Below are positions 32,337 to 41,655 of a DNA stretch of 64,000 nucleotides, piece by piece. Position numbers and translations under genes: made by a program. A model generated the notes under the pieces. The model was not told the origin of the DNA. It did not search any database and was given only the letters and a program-made list of their open reading frames with translations. The stretch comes from Macrothele yani (Eukaryota > Arthropoda > Arachnida > Araneae > Macrothelidae), in assembly GCA_039090855.1 (NCBI GenBank), contig CM077028.1, positions 64,423,054 to 64,487,053 of the forward strand, given 5' to 3'. How positions within the stretch are numbered: position 1 is the stretch's first letter; every line of letters begins with the position of its first letter.

Positions 32337-33878
32337 CACTGCCGGACAATTGCTAAGGACGGATGGCAATAGCAACGATAGCAACCATAAAATGGAAGGC
32401 AGGAAAATGTGGAAATTAGCATAAGTGCGGGATACAGTAAGACGTGTTGTGCGTATGCAAATTTTGGATTGCCGAATTTGTTCGTGACGTCATAGCGCTG
32501 ATAAGAGATATAAAGGATTTGACGCGTATTGACCGTTGTTGTTCAAACGCAAAGTTGAAAGGGAAAGAATCAATTCACGAACTTGCAATTTTCAGTATGT
32601 CTTCCCGACATCACCTAGATGATTTTACGCGTGGCCGTATTATTGGCAAGATTGAAGAAGGGCGAAAAATAACAGATGTTGCCAGGGAGTTCGACGTCAG
32701 CCACAGTGTTGTTTCAAGGCTTTGGAAATCATTTCAAACAAATTTAAGAGTGTAGCAAACGTCACGGGGGAGGTCGTGTTCGCAGTACGACACCTGCAGA
32801 AGATCGGTACATAGTGCTATCAACAAAAAGACACCGGCGCCGCACAGCTAGTGAGGTAGCAAATCAGTTTATGGCTGCTACTGGCAAGCGGATCTCCCGA
32901 AAAACTGTCGCCAGACGTTTGCATGAAGGAGGACTATACACCCGCCGTCCTGTTGTGTGCATCCCATTGTCCAGACGTCACCGTACTGCCCGTTTGCAAT
33001 GGTGCCATCAACATCGCAATTGGACTGATAACGACTGGTCTGCTGTCCACTTCTTAGATGAGAGTAGATACAGTCTATTGTCTGATTGTCGACGACAACT
33101 GATCTGGCGTGATAGTGGTACTGCATATTGTGCAGGAAACATACAGGAAAGGGACCGATATCCGACATGTAGTGTCATGGTATGGGCTGGCATCATGATC
33201 AATGGCCGTACGTCCCTCTATGTGCTTCCAACTGGGACTATGACTGGCCAACGATACATTAATGATGTTCTGCTACCTCATGTTCGCATGTTCCGTGGTG
33301 CTGTCGGTGATAGATTCATTTTCATGGACGACAACGCAACATGTCATCGAGCAGTCGCTGTCCAGGAGTGTCTTGAGAGCGAGGATATTCAACGCCTCGT
33401 ATGGCCAGCACGTTCTCCAGATCTGAATCCCATTGAAAATGTGTGGGATGCTTTGGGCAGGAGTCTTGCTGGTCGCCAATGCCCTCCAATAAACAAGGAC
33501 ACCCTCATCCGTGCACTGACAGACGAATGGGATAAATTACCCCAACAGCTGCTTGATAATGCTGTGCAAAGCATGACACGACGTGTGGAATCTTGCATCG
33601 TCCTCCATGGTGGCCATATCCCGTATTGACATCTTATGCCGGAACGCCTGCGGACAGTAATTGCATTTTTTTCACGTTTACGTATTCTGCACAAAATGAC
33701 CTGTTTGTCCCTTGAACACGTTCCAAAGCCTTCTGGATTTCAGAGCACAATAAATTGTCTTTCTTGTAATGTCCTGGCATTCTGACATTATTTTATTTCA
33801 CTTGGCATCCAACCACACTTACTTTTTTATGCGCTATACAGCCGTTTATGATCCGTCCTTAGCAATTGTCCAGCAGTG
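32337..33878 (+). mobile_element. Tc1-like DNA transposon with TIRs and TA duplication
   Basis: Left TIR CACTGCCGGACAATTGCTAA at 32337 and right TIR as its reverse complement ending at 33878, differing by one base (CACTGCTGG). TA lies directly outside each end (32335-32336, 33879-33880). Length is 1542 bp with one transposase on the plus strand. Confidence 0.9.
32597..33629 (+). pseudogene. Tc1-like DD34E transposase, single frameshift
   Basis: Starts at ATG 32597 (MSSRHHLDDFTRGRIIGKIE) with a helix-turn-helix (ITDVAREFDVSHSVVSRLWKSF). A one-position indel near 32740 moves the frame to KRHGGGRVRSTTPAEDRY and on to the stop at 33629. Catalytic residues are all present: FLDESRY, FMDDNATCHR and SPDLNPIENVWD, with 34 residues between the second Asp and the Glu. 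The Trp of VMVWAG is intact. Apart from the one indel the gene looks whole, so the copy is fairly young. Confidence 0.85.
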
Positions 33879-33880
33879 TA

Positions 33881-34428
33881 TTTTCCCGCTCAGAAAAAAT
33901 AACAAGGAAAAACTTATCCATTTCCTCCACCTTTCTAAGCTTCTTCCTTTCTGTTTTTCTTCATGAGAAAAGAGAGGATCAGAGCGCAGAAACATATCCG
34001 TTAAAAGGTGTTTCCGTTCCCAAGGTTAATGTGAACGAAAACTTAAGAAGTATCTGGTATTTCGAAAAGCCCGAAGGAAAACAAATTCATTCCTTTTCGT
34101 CGAAGTCGCGAAATGTTTTTGTTCTTATGGATGAACTTTGTTTTCCGTGAGGCAATATTTTCACAGCCCAATAAGAAATATATAATACATACAGTAGTTT
34201 GAGCAAAATAATACGGTATTAGAATATTGTCTTTACGTGCTTGAAAATTGCAATAACTTGTAAAAAAATTTGGAAAAGAAACTGAAGAACACTATGCAAC
34301 ACATATGAAAAAATCTGGAAGAAATTTGAATATTCAAATATTGAAATTTCATGCAACGAATGCGTAAATTTCTTGCAAGTTAATTTTTAGCAAGACATTA
34401 ATAAACAGGAACCGTACACCAACTATAC
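33881..34428. other. No gene seen
   Basis: Moderately AT-rich sequence between two DNA elements. I see only short chance ORFs. Confidence 0.4.
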
Positions 34429-34644
34429 TCAAAATAGTATAACTATACTAGTGATTCGAATTTCTTGGCATAAAAAACAAAATCAAAGTTCCCAAACTTT
34501 CGCACATCAACCAAATGGCCTTCTGGTTGGCAATAATATTGTCAACCAGAAAGCCATCTGGTTGATGTGCGAAAGCTTGGAAACTTTGACTTTCTATTCT
34601 ACGCCAAGAAATTCGGATCACTAGCATAGTTATACTATTTTGAG
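34429..34644. mobile_element. Long-hairpin MITE
   Basis: Near-perfect inverted repeat with arms of about 100-107 bp (34429-34535 and 34546-34644) around a 10-nt centre. Matching landmarks are CTCAAAATAGTATAACTAT at the outer end and CTTTCGCACATCAACCA near the centre. There is no coding capacity. Confidence 0.85.
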
Positions 34645-34649
34645 CAAGT

Positions 34650-35480
34650 CTTTTGTAAAAAAAGAAAAAAAAGCACGGGCTTATAGTATCTCTTCGTCTG
34701 TTCGTTTGTCCGTTTATGGACACCATATCTCTGCAAATATTAGTCCTATTCGAAAAATTATTTTTGCATTGGAAAGCTTGAAATGTGATAACGATGCTCT
34801 CCGGTTCTTTTTCAATGAACAACTTTATGCAAATATTATCGAATTAAAAATGCATTTTATTCCACTAATTTGCTTCTAAATATCCGATTGAAAAAAATCG
34901 TCCTTCCTTCAGACGCCGTTTATAAAGAAGACTATTTTAGGCAATGTTTTTTTTTCAAGTAATGCATAGATTTTCCGTTAGAAGGCGTTAAATTAGATTG
35001 CGATTTCCCCGATATCTCTGCTTCTAAAAGTCCGATTTGAAGAATTCTTCTTGATCGGATACAACACCAGGTTAGAAATGTTCTACATATAATTTCCAAT
35101 TCTTGGTAGAGATTAATTTGGCCACCAGGAGGCATAAGTGCTTATTTCGGTTTCTGATGTATTTGCAGCAAAATCTGAGCTTCTGAAAACTCGGTTGAAA
35201 AAATTCTTTCGTGAACCGATACTGCTCAAACGGAGAATCTTTTGAGAATACCTTCTGCTTTAAACGGTACATAGTTTTCCCGCCAGGGCATAGATGTATA
35301 TCTTGTTTTTGTCGATATCTCTGCTTCTAAGGGTCAGATTTGAAAAATTATTTCTTTATCTTAGAGAGTTTCCAGTGATCCATTATTCTCATAACTTGAG
35401 TGATAACTTGAGTGATAACTTGAGTAATGATTTCTGGTATGTTGGAAAGCGTATTATAATCAATGCATTGCATGATTTTA
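34650..35480. repeat. Diverged tandem repeat, period about 150 bp
   Basis: A motif like GATATCTCTGCTTCTAAAAG followed by a (T)CGATTTGAAAAATTCTTC-like stretch recurs near 34720, 34867, 35005, 35165 and 35312, so about every 140-155 bp. Copies differ by many substitutions. The first part is the same family as 28010-28100 in reverse. No protein is evident. A 15-bp triplication (GATAACTTGAGT) lies near 35398-35425. Confidence 0.6.
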
Positions 35481-35509
35481 CAAACTTGTTTTTTATTATC
35501 CACTAAAGC

Positions 35510-35825
35510 AACACGATGGCGAGGGCGTCGTCTTCAACTAACTGGTACCAAGACAGATTGTGCACGTGTTGCTTCAGCGCATGCGCATTCTCACTGCTTC
35601 CACCTCCTGTTGGGGTTACTTCGGTTGCCAGCTACGGACCACTAGTGGCACTAGCGTGGAGGCCCGTAGCCTGTAGTTCACGGCGATGCTACAGGGCCAT
35701 CAGTGGCTGCCACCAACGGATCGCTACCGTACCGTGAGTGGCAGATTTCAGCCAGCAGTGACCCATCACTGCCAGCTGGTGGCCAGCAGTTTCCAAACAC
35801 TTGCATTTTTTGCTGGGTTGTGTTC
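35510..35825. other. GC-richer segment, unidentified
   Basis: Clearly more GC-rich than both neighbours and with many CAG/CTG trinucleotides. It has short overlapping ORFs but no recognisable domain. It may be the edge of a mobile element. Confidence 0.3.
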
Positions 35826-36218
35826 GTCCTGAAAGTCTTTTGTTATACTGTAAAATGTTCTCATGCGATCCGGAAGGGTTGGTTCGTCCTGAAAGTGTTT
35901 TGTTATGTTCCAAAATATCCTTATATGATCCGTGAGTATTGCGTCCTGAAAATATTTCGTTATGTTCTGAAGTGTTCTCATGTGATCCGTGGGTGCTGTG
36001 TTGCTTCCTGAAAGTGTTTCATTATGTTATAAAACGTTGTCATGTGATCCGTAAGGTTGGTGTTTGACCTGAAAGTGTTTTGTTATGTTGCAAAATGTTC
36101 TGATATGACCAGTGAGTGTGGGTTGCGTCCAGAAAATCTTTTGTTATGTTCTAAAATATTGTATTATCATGTGTTGCATGAGGGTTGTGTTGCTTTCTGA
36201 AAATGTTTCGTTGTGATC
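35826..36218. repeat. 60-bp minisatellite, left part
   Basis: About six copies of a roughly 60-bp unit containing CCTGAAAGTGTTTTGTTATG, then a CAAAATGTTCTCATGTGATCCG-like part. The array is interrupted by the Tc1 element starting at 36221 and resumes at 37428. Confidence 0.85.
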
Positions 36219-36220
36219 TA

Positions 36221-37425
36221 CACTGAAGAGCAATTGAATTAGAGACAGCTGGCGTTATGCAAATGTGGCGCTGTGGGCGGCCCTCTAAACGGAAACGACA
36301 TGACGTATGCAGCGATCCGACAATATAAGGAGTGATGCGACGGGAATTAGTAAGAGTCGGACGCAGTATGGGTAAGACGAAGGATCTAAGCGCATTTGAT
36401 CGTGGCAAATTGTCGGGGACCGACGAATGGGTCACTCCATCTCGGAAGTCGTGCAGGCACTGGGATTTTCACGAGCCACTGTCTTACGGGTGCACCGTGA
36501 ATACATCGAATCCGGTAAAACCATCCCTGCAAGGTCCAACTGCCATGGACAACAGCGTGTGGATGAGGGGTTATCGTCGGCTAGCTCGCATTGTAACAGC
36601 GGATAGACTGGCCACAGTGCAAGAAACCACTCGGCAATTTAACGCTGGTGCACAAAAACGTGTAAGCAGCCACAACATCCAGAACCATCTCCTCGCTATG
36701 GGGTACAGAAGCCATCGTCCCACGAGGGTACCGCTGCTGACCGCACATCACAGGGTGCAAAGATTACCATGGGCGCGGGAATATCGCCACTGGACCCTAG
36801 ACATGCGGGAAAATGTTGCCTGGACTGATGAGTCGAGATTCACGTTGGTACATGCGTATGGCAGGATACGAGTACGGCGCAAACCACATGAAGCGATGGA
36901 TCCTTCTTGCCAGCAGGGTACTCTTCAAGCTGGTGAGGGTGGCATTTTCGTCTGAGGACTGTTTACGTGTACTGAAATGGGATCCCTGGTACGTGTGACA
37001 TCGTCCCTCAGACGTCAACGTTACCGGGATATCCTGGACGACAATTTGCTTCCGTTTGTGCGTCTTCAACACCCCACTGGGGACCTCATGCTGCAAACAA
37101 GACAATGCACCGTGCCATCGCTCCCGAATTGTATCCGAATGGTTGGATGAACACTCCATCGACGTGACCTCGCTTCCTTGGCCAGCTAGGTCACCTGACC
37201 TGAATCCCATCGAGCACATCTGGGATGCCATCGAGAGAGATGACCCCCTCCATCAAATCTTCGTGAACTGTGGGAGCTTGTTCAGGGGTCATGGATCCGT
37301 ATGGCTTCCCAACGCTTCCGGTGTCTTGTCGAGTCCATGCCGAGACGAATCGCCGCCGTCATCAGGGCGAAAGGTGGTGCCACACGTTACTAGACAGGTA
37401 TCTCTAATTCAATTGCTCTTCAGTG
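36221..37425 (+). mobile_element. Tc1-like transposon inserted in the 60-bp minisatellite
   Basis: TIRs CACTGAAGAGCAATTGAATT (36221) and the reverse complement ending at 37425. TA is on both sides (36219-36220, 37426-37427). The flanking minisatellite units join in register if the element is removed. Length is 1205 bp. Confidence 0.9.
36368..37393 (+). pseudogene. Tc1-like transposase with Trp-to-TGA and frameshifts
   Basis: ATG at 36368 (MGKTKDLSAFDRGK). A compensated frameshifted block covers about 36410-36540. The frame then reads RGYRRLARIVTADRLATVQE, WTDESRFTLVHAYGRIRVRRKPHEAMDP (first Asp) and GEGGIFV. A TGA follows at 36953-36955 where the family has Trp (VMVWG). LLPFVRLQHPTGD, LQQDNAPCHRSRIV (second Asp) and SPDLNPIEHIWDAIER (Glu) come next. 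A further frameshift near 37240 precedes RRIAAVIRAKGGATRY-stop at 37391-37393. Confidence 0.8.
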
Positions 37426-37427
37426 TA

Positions 37428-37580
37428 AAGTGTTCCCATGTGACCCGGAAGTATTGCGTTCTTCCTGAAACTGTTTGCTTTGTTCCAAAATGTTTTCTTT
37501 GTGACCCATGAGTGTTGTGTTCGTCCTAAAGCTGTTTCGTTATGTTTTGAAATGTTTTCACGTGATTCGGAAGTGTTGTC
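37428..37580. repeat. 60-bp minisatellite, right part
   Basis: Two to three more copies of the unit found at 35826-36218, separated from them by the Tc1 insertion. Confidence 0.8.
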
Positions 37581-38000
37581 TTGGAAAAGCATTGCTGTTT
37601 TCTCTGAAATAATTTCGAGGTGTGCCCAAGAAATGCAGTTAAAACAAGTGCTGTCGTGAAACCTGTTAGGTCGTATATTGCTCTGGCTCTTCGAATATCT
37701 CTGGAACGAGTGGCTCTGGCCCTCCTGCTCTCCGGAACGAGTGGCCCTGTAATATCCTGAACTTTCATACGCATAATGCCGACTAATACAGAGAACTGTT
37801 GACTGGAGGCTTGAACTTTCACGCACGAGAGCGCAGAATGGCATATTGATTATTGGAGCGCGGAGTGTGATGTCGGACGTGCGCTGCCGAGTTCATGTAC
37901 CAGTGGTGTGTGAGAATTTGGAAGAGAAGGACGTGGAGAAGCCGGCCCAGTCAAAGTATTCGAAGATTGTACAATGAAGTTGAATGTAATAGTTATATTA
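37581..38000. other. No gene seen
   Basis: Contains a short internal duplication of TCTCTGGAACGAGTGGC near 37700 and 37730. No recognisable protein. Confidence 0.35.
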
Positions 38001-39307
38001 CTATGTTAAAAAAGTTCCGGAACTTTTTTTATTAAAAAAGAATGAGTACAGATAATACCTGTTAATGCGGTGTTTCCTTCGAAGTAGTTACCCTGTGCAA
38101 CTATGCATTTTTGCCAGCCCTCATACAAAGATTTAAATGCAGATTGCAAACCTTCTTTTGCCACATCCTCCAGTGCCTCCGTCGCAGCTCGTTGCACTTC
38201 TTCGGAACTTGAAAAGCGCGTCGCCCCTTAAGCAAATTCTTCATCCGGGGAAAAAGGAAAAAGTCCCACGGGGCGAGATCAGGGGGATACGCTGGTTATG
38301 GAAGAACGGGAATGTGATGTTTGGACAGGTAATCGGACATCAGGGTGATATGTGAGCTGGCGCATTATTGTGATGAAGCACCCACGAGTTGGTCTTCCAA
38401 AGATCGGGTCGCTTGCGTCTCACTGATTCTCGGAGACGTTTCAGGACGTTGACGTACTCTTCTTTAGTGACTGTACGACCATGTTGAAGGAATTCCTTGT
38501 GTACGACCCCCTTGCAATCGAAGAAAACTGTTAACAAGACCTTTCCTTTGGAGCGGTCAGCCATGAACGTTTTTGGTCGTGGTGACGACGTGATTTCTAC
38601 ACTTTTGACTGTCGGTTGCATTGGGGGTCGTACAGAAAGCACCAAGTCTCATCGCCAGTGATCAATCGATTCAAGAGATCGGGATCTGAATCCACTGCAT
38701 CGATGTTATCCCGCAAACTTGCATGCCCTCATCCATTTTTTCTTGTGTCAGGTTTTGGGGAACAATTTGTTGGCACACGTGATGCATGCCCAGTTTTTCT
38801 GTTGAAATTGCATGGCAACTTTCAAATGAGATGCCGACAACTTCTGCAATCGCTGCAATAGTTTTTCGACGGTCATTTTTCACAATTTCTTTGACAATGG
38901 CGATTTGTTTATCCGTTCGGAATGTTGAAGATCGTCCTTACCTCTCATCATCCTCGATACTCTGTCGCCCGTTTTCGAATCATCGATGCCACTCATAAAC
39001 TCTAGTTCGACTCATTGCACTCTCACCGTACGATGGCTTAATCATTTGGAAAGTATCGGCGAAAGATTTTCCGAGCAGAACACAAAGTTTTACACGCTGT
39101 TCAAAATTCGACATTGTTGTCCTCGCGACGGAGAGCCTCGACTGCCTGTAATCACGAACTACGCACATACGCTGTACGTGTTGGATCTGGATCAAACCGA
39201 TTCTGGCTGGTCGGGCACGTGATGATCTTTGCTTGCTCAGCGGGGAATGACGTAATTCACTGACATTTGGCATATATTCAAAAAGTTCCGGAACTTTTTG
39301 AACGTAG
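38001..39307 (-). mobile_element. mariner transposon with palindromic TIRs
   Basis: Ends read CTATGTTAAAAAAGTTCCGG (left, 38001) and, inverted, CTACGTTCAAAAAGTTCCGG (right end 39307), flanked by TA at 37999-38000 and 39308-39309. Inside each TIR is a palindrome AAAAAGTTCCGGAACTTTTT. Length is 1307 bp, the normal mariner size. Confidence 0.9.
38006..39114 (-). pseudogene. mariner DD34D transposase, active site lost
   Basis: ATG at 39112-39114 (MSNFEQRVKLCVLLGKSFADTF). Then DRRKTIAAIAEVVGISFESCH near 38875, KVLLTVFFDCKGVVHKEFLQHGRTV near 38545 and RPDLWKTNSWVLHHNNAPAH near 38365. C-terminal EEVQRAATEALEDVAKEGLQ..LYEGWQKCIVAQGNYFEG follows. The second catalytic Asp of HHDNAPAH is Asn here (AAT), so even a repaired frame would be catalytically dead. 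Several frameshifts are also present. Confidence 0.85.
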
Positions 39308-39320
39308 TAGTTCATAGTTT

Positions 39321-39325
<5 letters not shown>

Positions 39326-39402
<77 letters not shown>
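39326..39402. repeat. (GA)n microsatellite
   Basis: Uninterrupted GA run of about 38 units right beside the mariner. Confidence 0.95.
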
Positions 39403-39404
<2 letters not shown>

Positions 39405-40097
39405 TTAATATATTATTTTGTTTAATATTTGGCAAGTGTGTGACGTTACAGCCCCTAACAAAGGACCGGTAGGCGTTATCTAGTAGTGCTCATGATAGGT
39501 GTTTGCCCCTCCCCCAAAAGAAAGATGTAATTTCACAAATGATGCACAGCACATTAAAATACATTGAAAGTGTTCAAAATATACTGATATTATTTTTACT
39601 GTGAGGTATAATTATTTTTGGCGAGTATTGTCTCATAGTACTATACTTACAGGGTGGTCCAAATGTCTTGTCACCCCCATATATTTGAATGAAGTGGTGC
39701 AGGTGGGCCCCTTGAGCGTCCATACAGTGGGAAGAGCATGGAGGATGTGCGATGTGACTTCCAGAGACGATTTAACAAAGCAGCTCTTCCTAAAAGGACA
39801 ATATTGCGGTGGGAACATCAGCTATTTCTGAATGGATCCATTAAGGATAAACCGAGGACAAGACAACCATACACACGAGAGGAGGCATCTGTGCTCAGAC
39901 CCCCCCTTTCCCACAAAGTCACAACGGAAACGATCATCTGAACTTAGTATCCGCAAAGCCACAATGTTAACACACATGAAAAAGGATCTTACAGTGAAAC
40001 CTTAGGCCACCATCAATCAACGAGCTAAGTGATAAAGACACGGAGAAAAGAAGTTCAGAATGTGCACGATTACTTGAGTTGTTTCCGACGCTCCCGT

Positions 40098-40262
40098 TGT
40101 GACGTACCTGTCAGCAGGACGCACACGACATAAAGGCAGATAGGAGTCAGAATGAACGTCTGCGTAGCTCAGTTGGTAGAGCGACTTGTTCCGGAATAAG
40201 CGGACTCGGGTTCGAATCCCGGCTTAGACCAAAAAAATGACGGAGAAATTTATTTCGTTATA
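40098..40262 (+). repeat. TRIM 5' LTR
   Basis: Begins TGTGACGTACC and ends TTCGTTATA (TG...TA and not TG...CA). It differs from the 3' LTR by about four substitutions and the length of one A-run (7 versus 10). Confidence 0.85.
40158..40229 (+). tRNA. tRNA-like sequence in TRIM 5' LTR
   Basis: 72 nt starting GTCTGCG. A box TAGCTCAGTTGG and B box GGTTCGAATCC match the Pol III consensus. D arm (GCTC/GAGC) and T arm (CGGG/CCCG) pair. The acceptor pairs only partly here (3' half CTTAGAC). The middle arm CTTGT-TCCGGA-ATAAG has a 6-nt loop, so it is a tRNA relic or mimic and not a clear functional tRNA. No intron is seen. Confidence 0.6.
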
Positions 40263-40263
40263 A

Positions 40264-40281
40264 TGGCGCCTGAACTATCCG
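40264..40281 (+). promoter_or_regulatory. Primer-binding site of the TRIM
   Basis: TGGCGCCTGAAC begins one base after the 5' LTR. Its complement ends in GGCGCCA, like the 3' end of tRNA-Lys with one mismatch over the first 12 bases. Confidence 0.7.
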
Positions 40282-40512
40282 GATGACCCGACCGTTCAAA
40301 ATCTCGCAATGGTGTGATGTTATTTCCACACCGCGAGATAGGAAAAATCAGAGAATCCCTTCTCCAGCGCTTCGAAAAATAAATGTGTGTGGCGTTGCAT
40401 TCCACACACCAGATTGACTGGGAGTTCTCAAGTGCACGTTCTACAGTGGATGGCTACCTGCAACGATTCATGGTCACGGCTGACCCATGGGCCATGCCCC
40501 CGGCCCTCTTTC

Positions 40513-40524
40513 GGGGGAGGGAGA
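40513..40524 (+). promoter_or_regulatory. Polypurine tract of the TRIM
   Basis: Twelve purines (GGGGGAGGGAGA) directly abut the 3' LTR, where plus-strand priming would be expected. Confidence 0.75.
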
Positions 40525-40692
40525 TGTGACGTACCTGCCAGCAGGACGCACACGACATAAAGGCAGATAGGAGTCAGAATGAACGTCTGCGTAGCTCAGT
40601 TGGTAGAGCGACTTGTTCCAGAATAAGCGGACTCGGGTTCGAATCCCGGCGTAGACCAAAAAAAAAATGACGGAGAAATTTACTTCGTTATA
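40525..40692 (+). repeat. TRIM 3' LTR
   Basis: Second copy of the LTR, followed at once by the CCGT target duplication. Confidence 0.85.
40585..40656 (+). tRNA. tRNA-like sequence in TRIM 3' LTR
   Basis: Same as the 5' copy, but the acceptor 3' half is CGTAGAC and pairs across all seven positions with GTCTGCG (one G-T). The loop is TCCAGA. A and B boxes are intact. Confidence 0.6.
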
Positions 40693-41655
40693 CCGTAGCT
40701 TTCGGAAACTTTTCTTCCTCTGATGAATGTGCAATTTATCGGAGTGAATGCAATAGGAATGACTAATCCTGGAGCAAGGAAAATCAATCAGTATTATTAT
40801 GAGGAGCTCGAGCACGACAACCCACATATTAGGATCTGGGCCACTATGTCCAGCAGGCACTTGATCAGTCCCTATTTCTTTGATGGCCCTGTCATCAGCA
40901 TTCTTATCTCATCATGTTAAGGGACTGGTTAGTTCCAGAGCTCCAGAGGTTGTATCTGCTAGGAGATTGCTGGTTTCAACAGGATGGAGCACCGCACCAC
41001 TATGCCATCACGGTCAGGGAATTCTTAAGTGAAGTGTTTCGCAATAGGTGGCTATCAGTACATCTTCCAGAGCTCAGTGATTAGCTTATTAGAAGTCCTG
41101 ATCTCTCGTCTTGTGACAACGCTCTATGAAACATTAATAAGGAACGTGTATCGTGGCAAAGATACCGGTCAACCGAAGACTTGAAAGAAGCTGTTAGAGC
41201 TGCTTTTACACAAATCAACGAGGCTATGCTTCGTAAAATATCACACAGAACTTGGCGCCGCATAATTGTGTTCCACGAACTATACGGACATTTCTGGATG
41301 TTTATTGTGTGCCACCAACTCATACGGATATTCTGGATGTTTAAACATCCGTCATGGTAGATCTTTCATTGATTATATTGTGTGTATTATATGTATTCAT
41401 TATAGTCTATGTATTATGTATTCTATGTGTGTATTGTATTGTGTCTATCTAAGAATGACAAGATTTTCGGACCACCCTGAACTATACTTATAATGCAGAT
41501 TAATTAGTAGTGAAAGGTTTTCAGATCGCTTTCCTAAGATAAGAAAAAATCAAAACTAATGTTTTTAAATGGTACTAAAGTGTTTTGTGCGCCTGTAGTG
41601 TGGAGAAATAATTTCTTTTCGAAGAAATGATGAATGTTATGAAAAAAAGGTTATA

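Larger units (their letters stand above)
40098..40692 (+). mobile_element. TRIM (miniature LTR retrotransposon) with tRNA-like sequence in its LTRs
   Basis: Two direct repeats of 165 and 168 bp (40098-40262 and 40525-40692) flank 262 bp of non-coding DNA. One base after the first repeat is a primer-binding-site-like TGGCGCCTGAAC. Immediately before the second is a polypurine tract GGGGGAGGGAGA. CCGT flanks the whole unit on both sides (40094-40097, 40693-40696), a 4-bp target duplication. Together these are the diagnostic parts of an LTR element with no coding region. It sits inside the IS630-like transposase. Each LTR holds a 72-nt tRNA-like sequence with consensus A and B boxes. Cassandra elements, whose LTRs carry 5S rRNA promoters, are the closest known analogy. 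Confidence 0.85.
39738..41370 (+). pseudogene. IS630-like transposase, interrupted by a TRIM
   Basis: N-terminal part MEDVRCDFQRRFNKAALPKRTILRW..FLNGSIKDKPR is a helix-turn-helix typical of this insect transposase group. After the TRIM come SSDECAIYRSE (first Asp), WSKENQSV, LRDWLVPELQRLYLLGD and WFQQDGAPHHYAITVREFLSEVF (second Asp), then RSPDLSSCDNAL where the third acidic residue is Asp. C-terminal EDLKEAVRAAFTQINEAMLRKISHRTWRR follows. Numerous stops and frameshifts mean it is not functional. It is not a canonical Tc1 or mariner subtype. Confidence 0.65.
39650..41479 (+). mobile_element. IS630-like DNA transposon with TIRs and 10-bp flanking direct repeat
   Basis: Left end CAGGGTGGTCCAAATGTCTTGTCA at 39650 and right end, inverted, CAGGGTGGTCCGAAAATCTTGTCA ending at 41479. 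Outside both is ACTATACTTA (39640-39649 and 41481-41490), longer than the TA expected for Tc1/mariner. The element contains a degenerate transposase and is itself split by the TRIM at 40098-40692. Confidence 0.75.

Noticed and set aside
36332..36367. Transposase start upstream of 36368
   Set aside because: The ATG at 36368 begins the recognisable MGKTKDLSAFDRG start of the family. The upstream codons lie in the TIR-proximal leader.
40158..40656. Two independent tandem tRNA genes or two SINE copies
   Set aside because: The matching sequence extends beyond the tRNA-like part to both LTR borders, with PBS, polypurine tract and a 4-bp target duplication, which fits a TRIM better. The middle arm has an atypical 6-nt loop.
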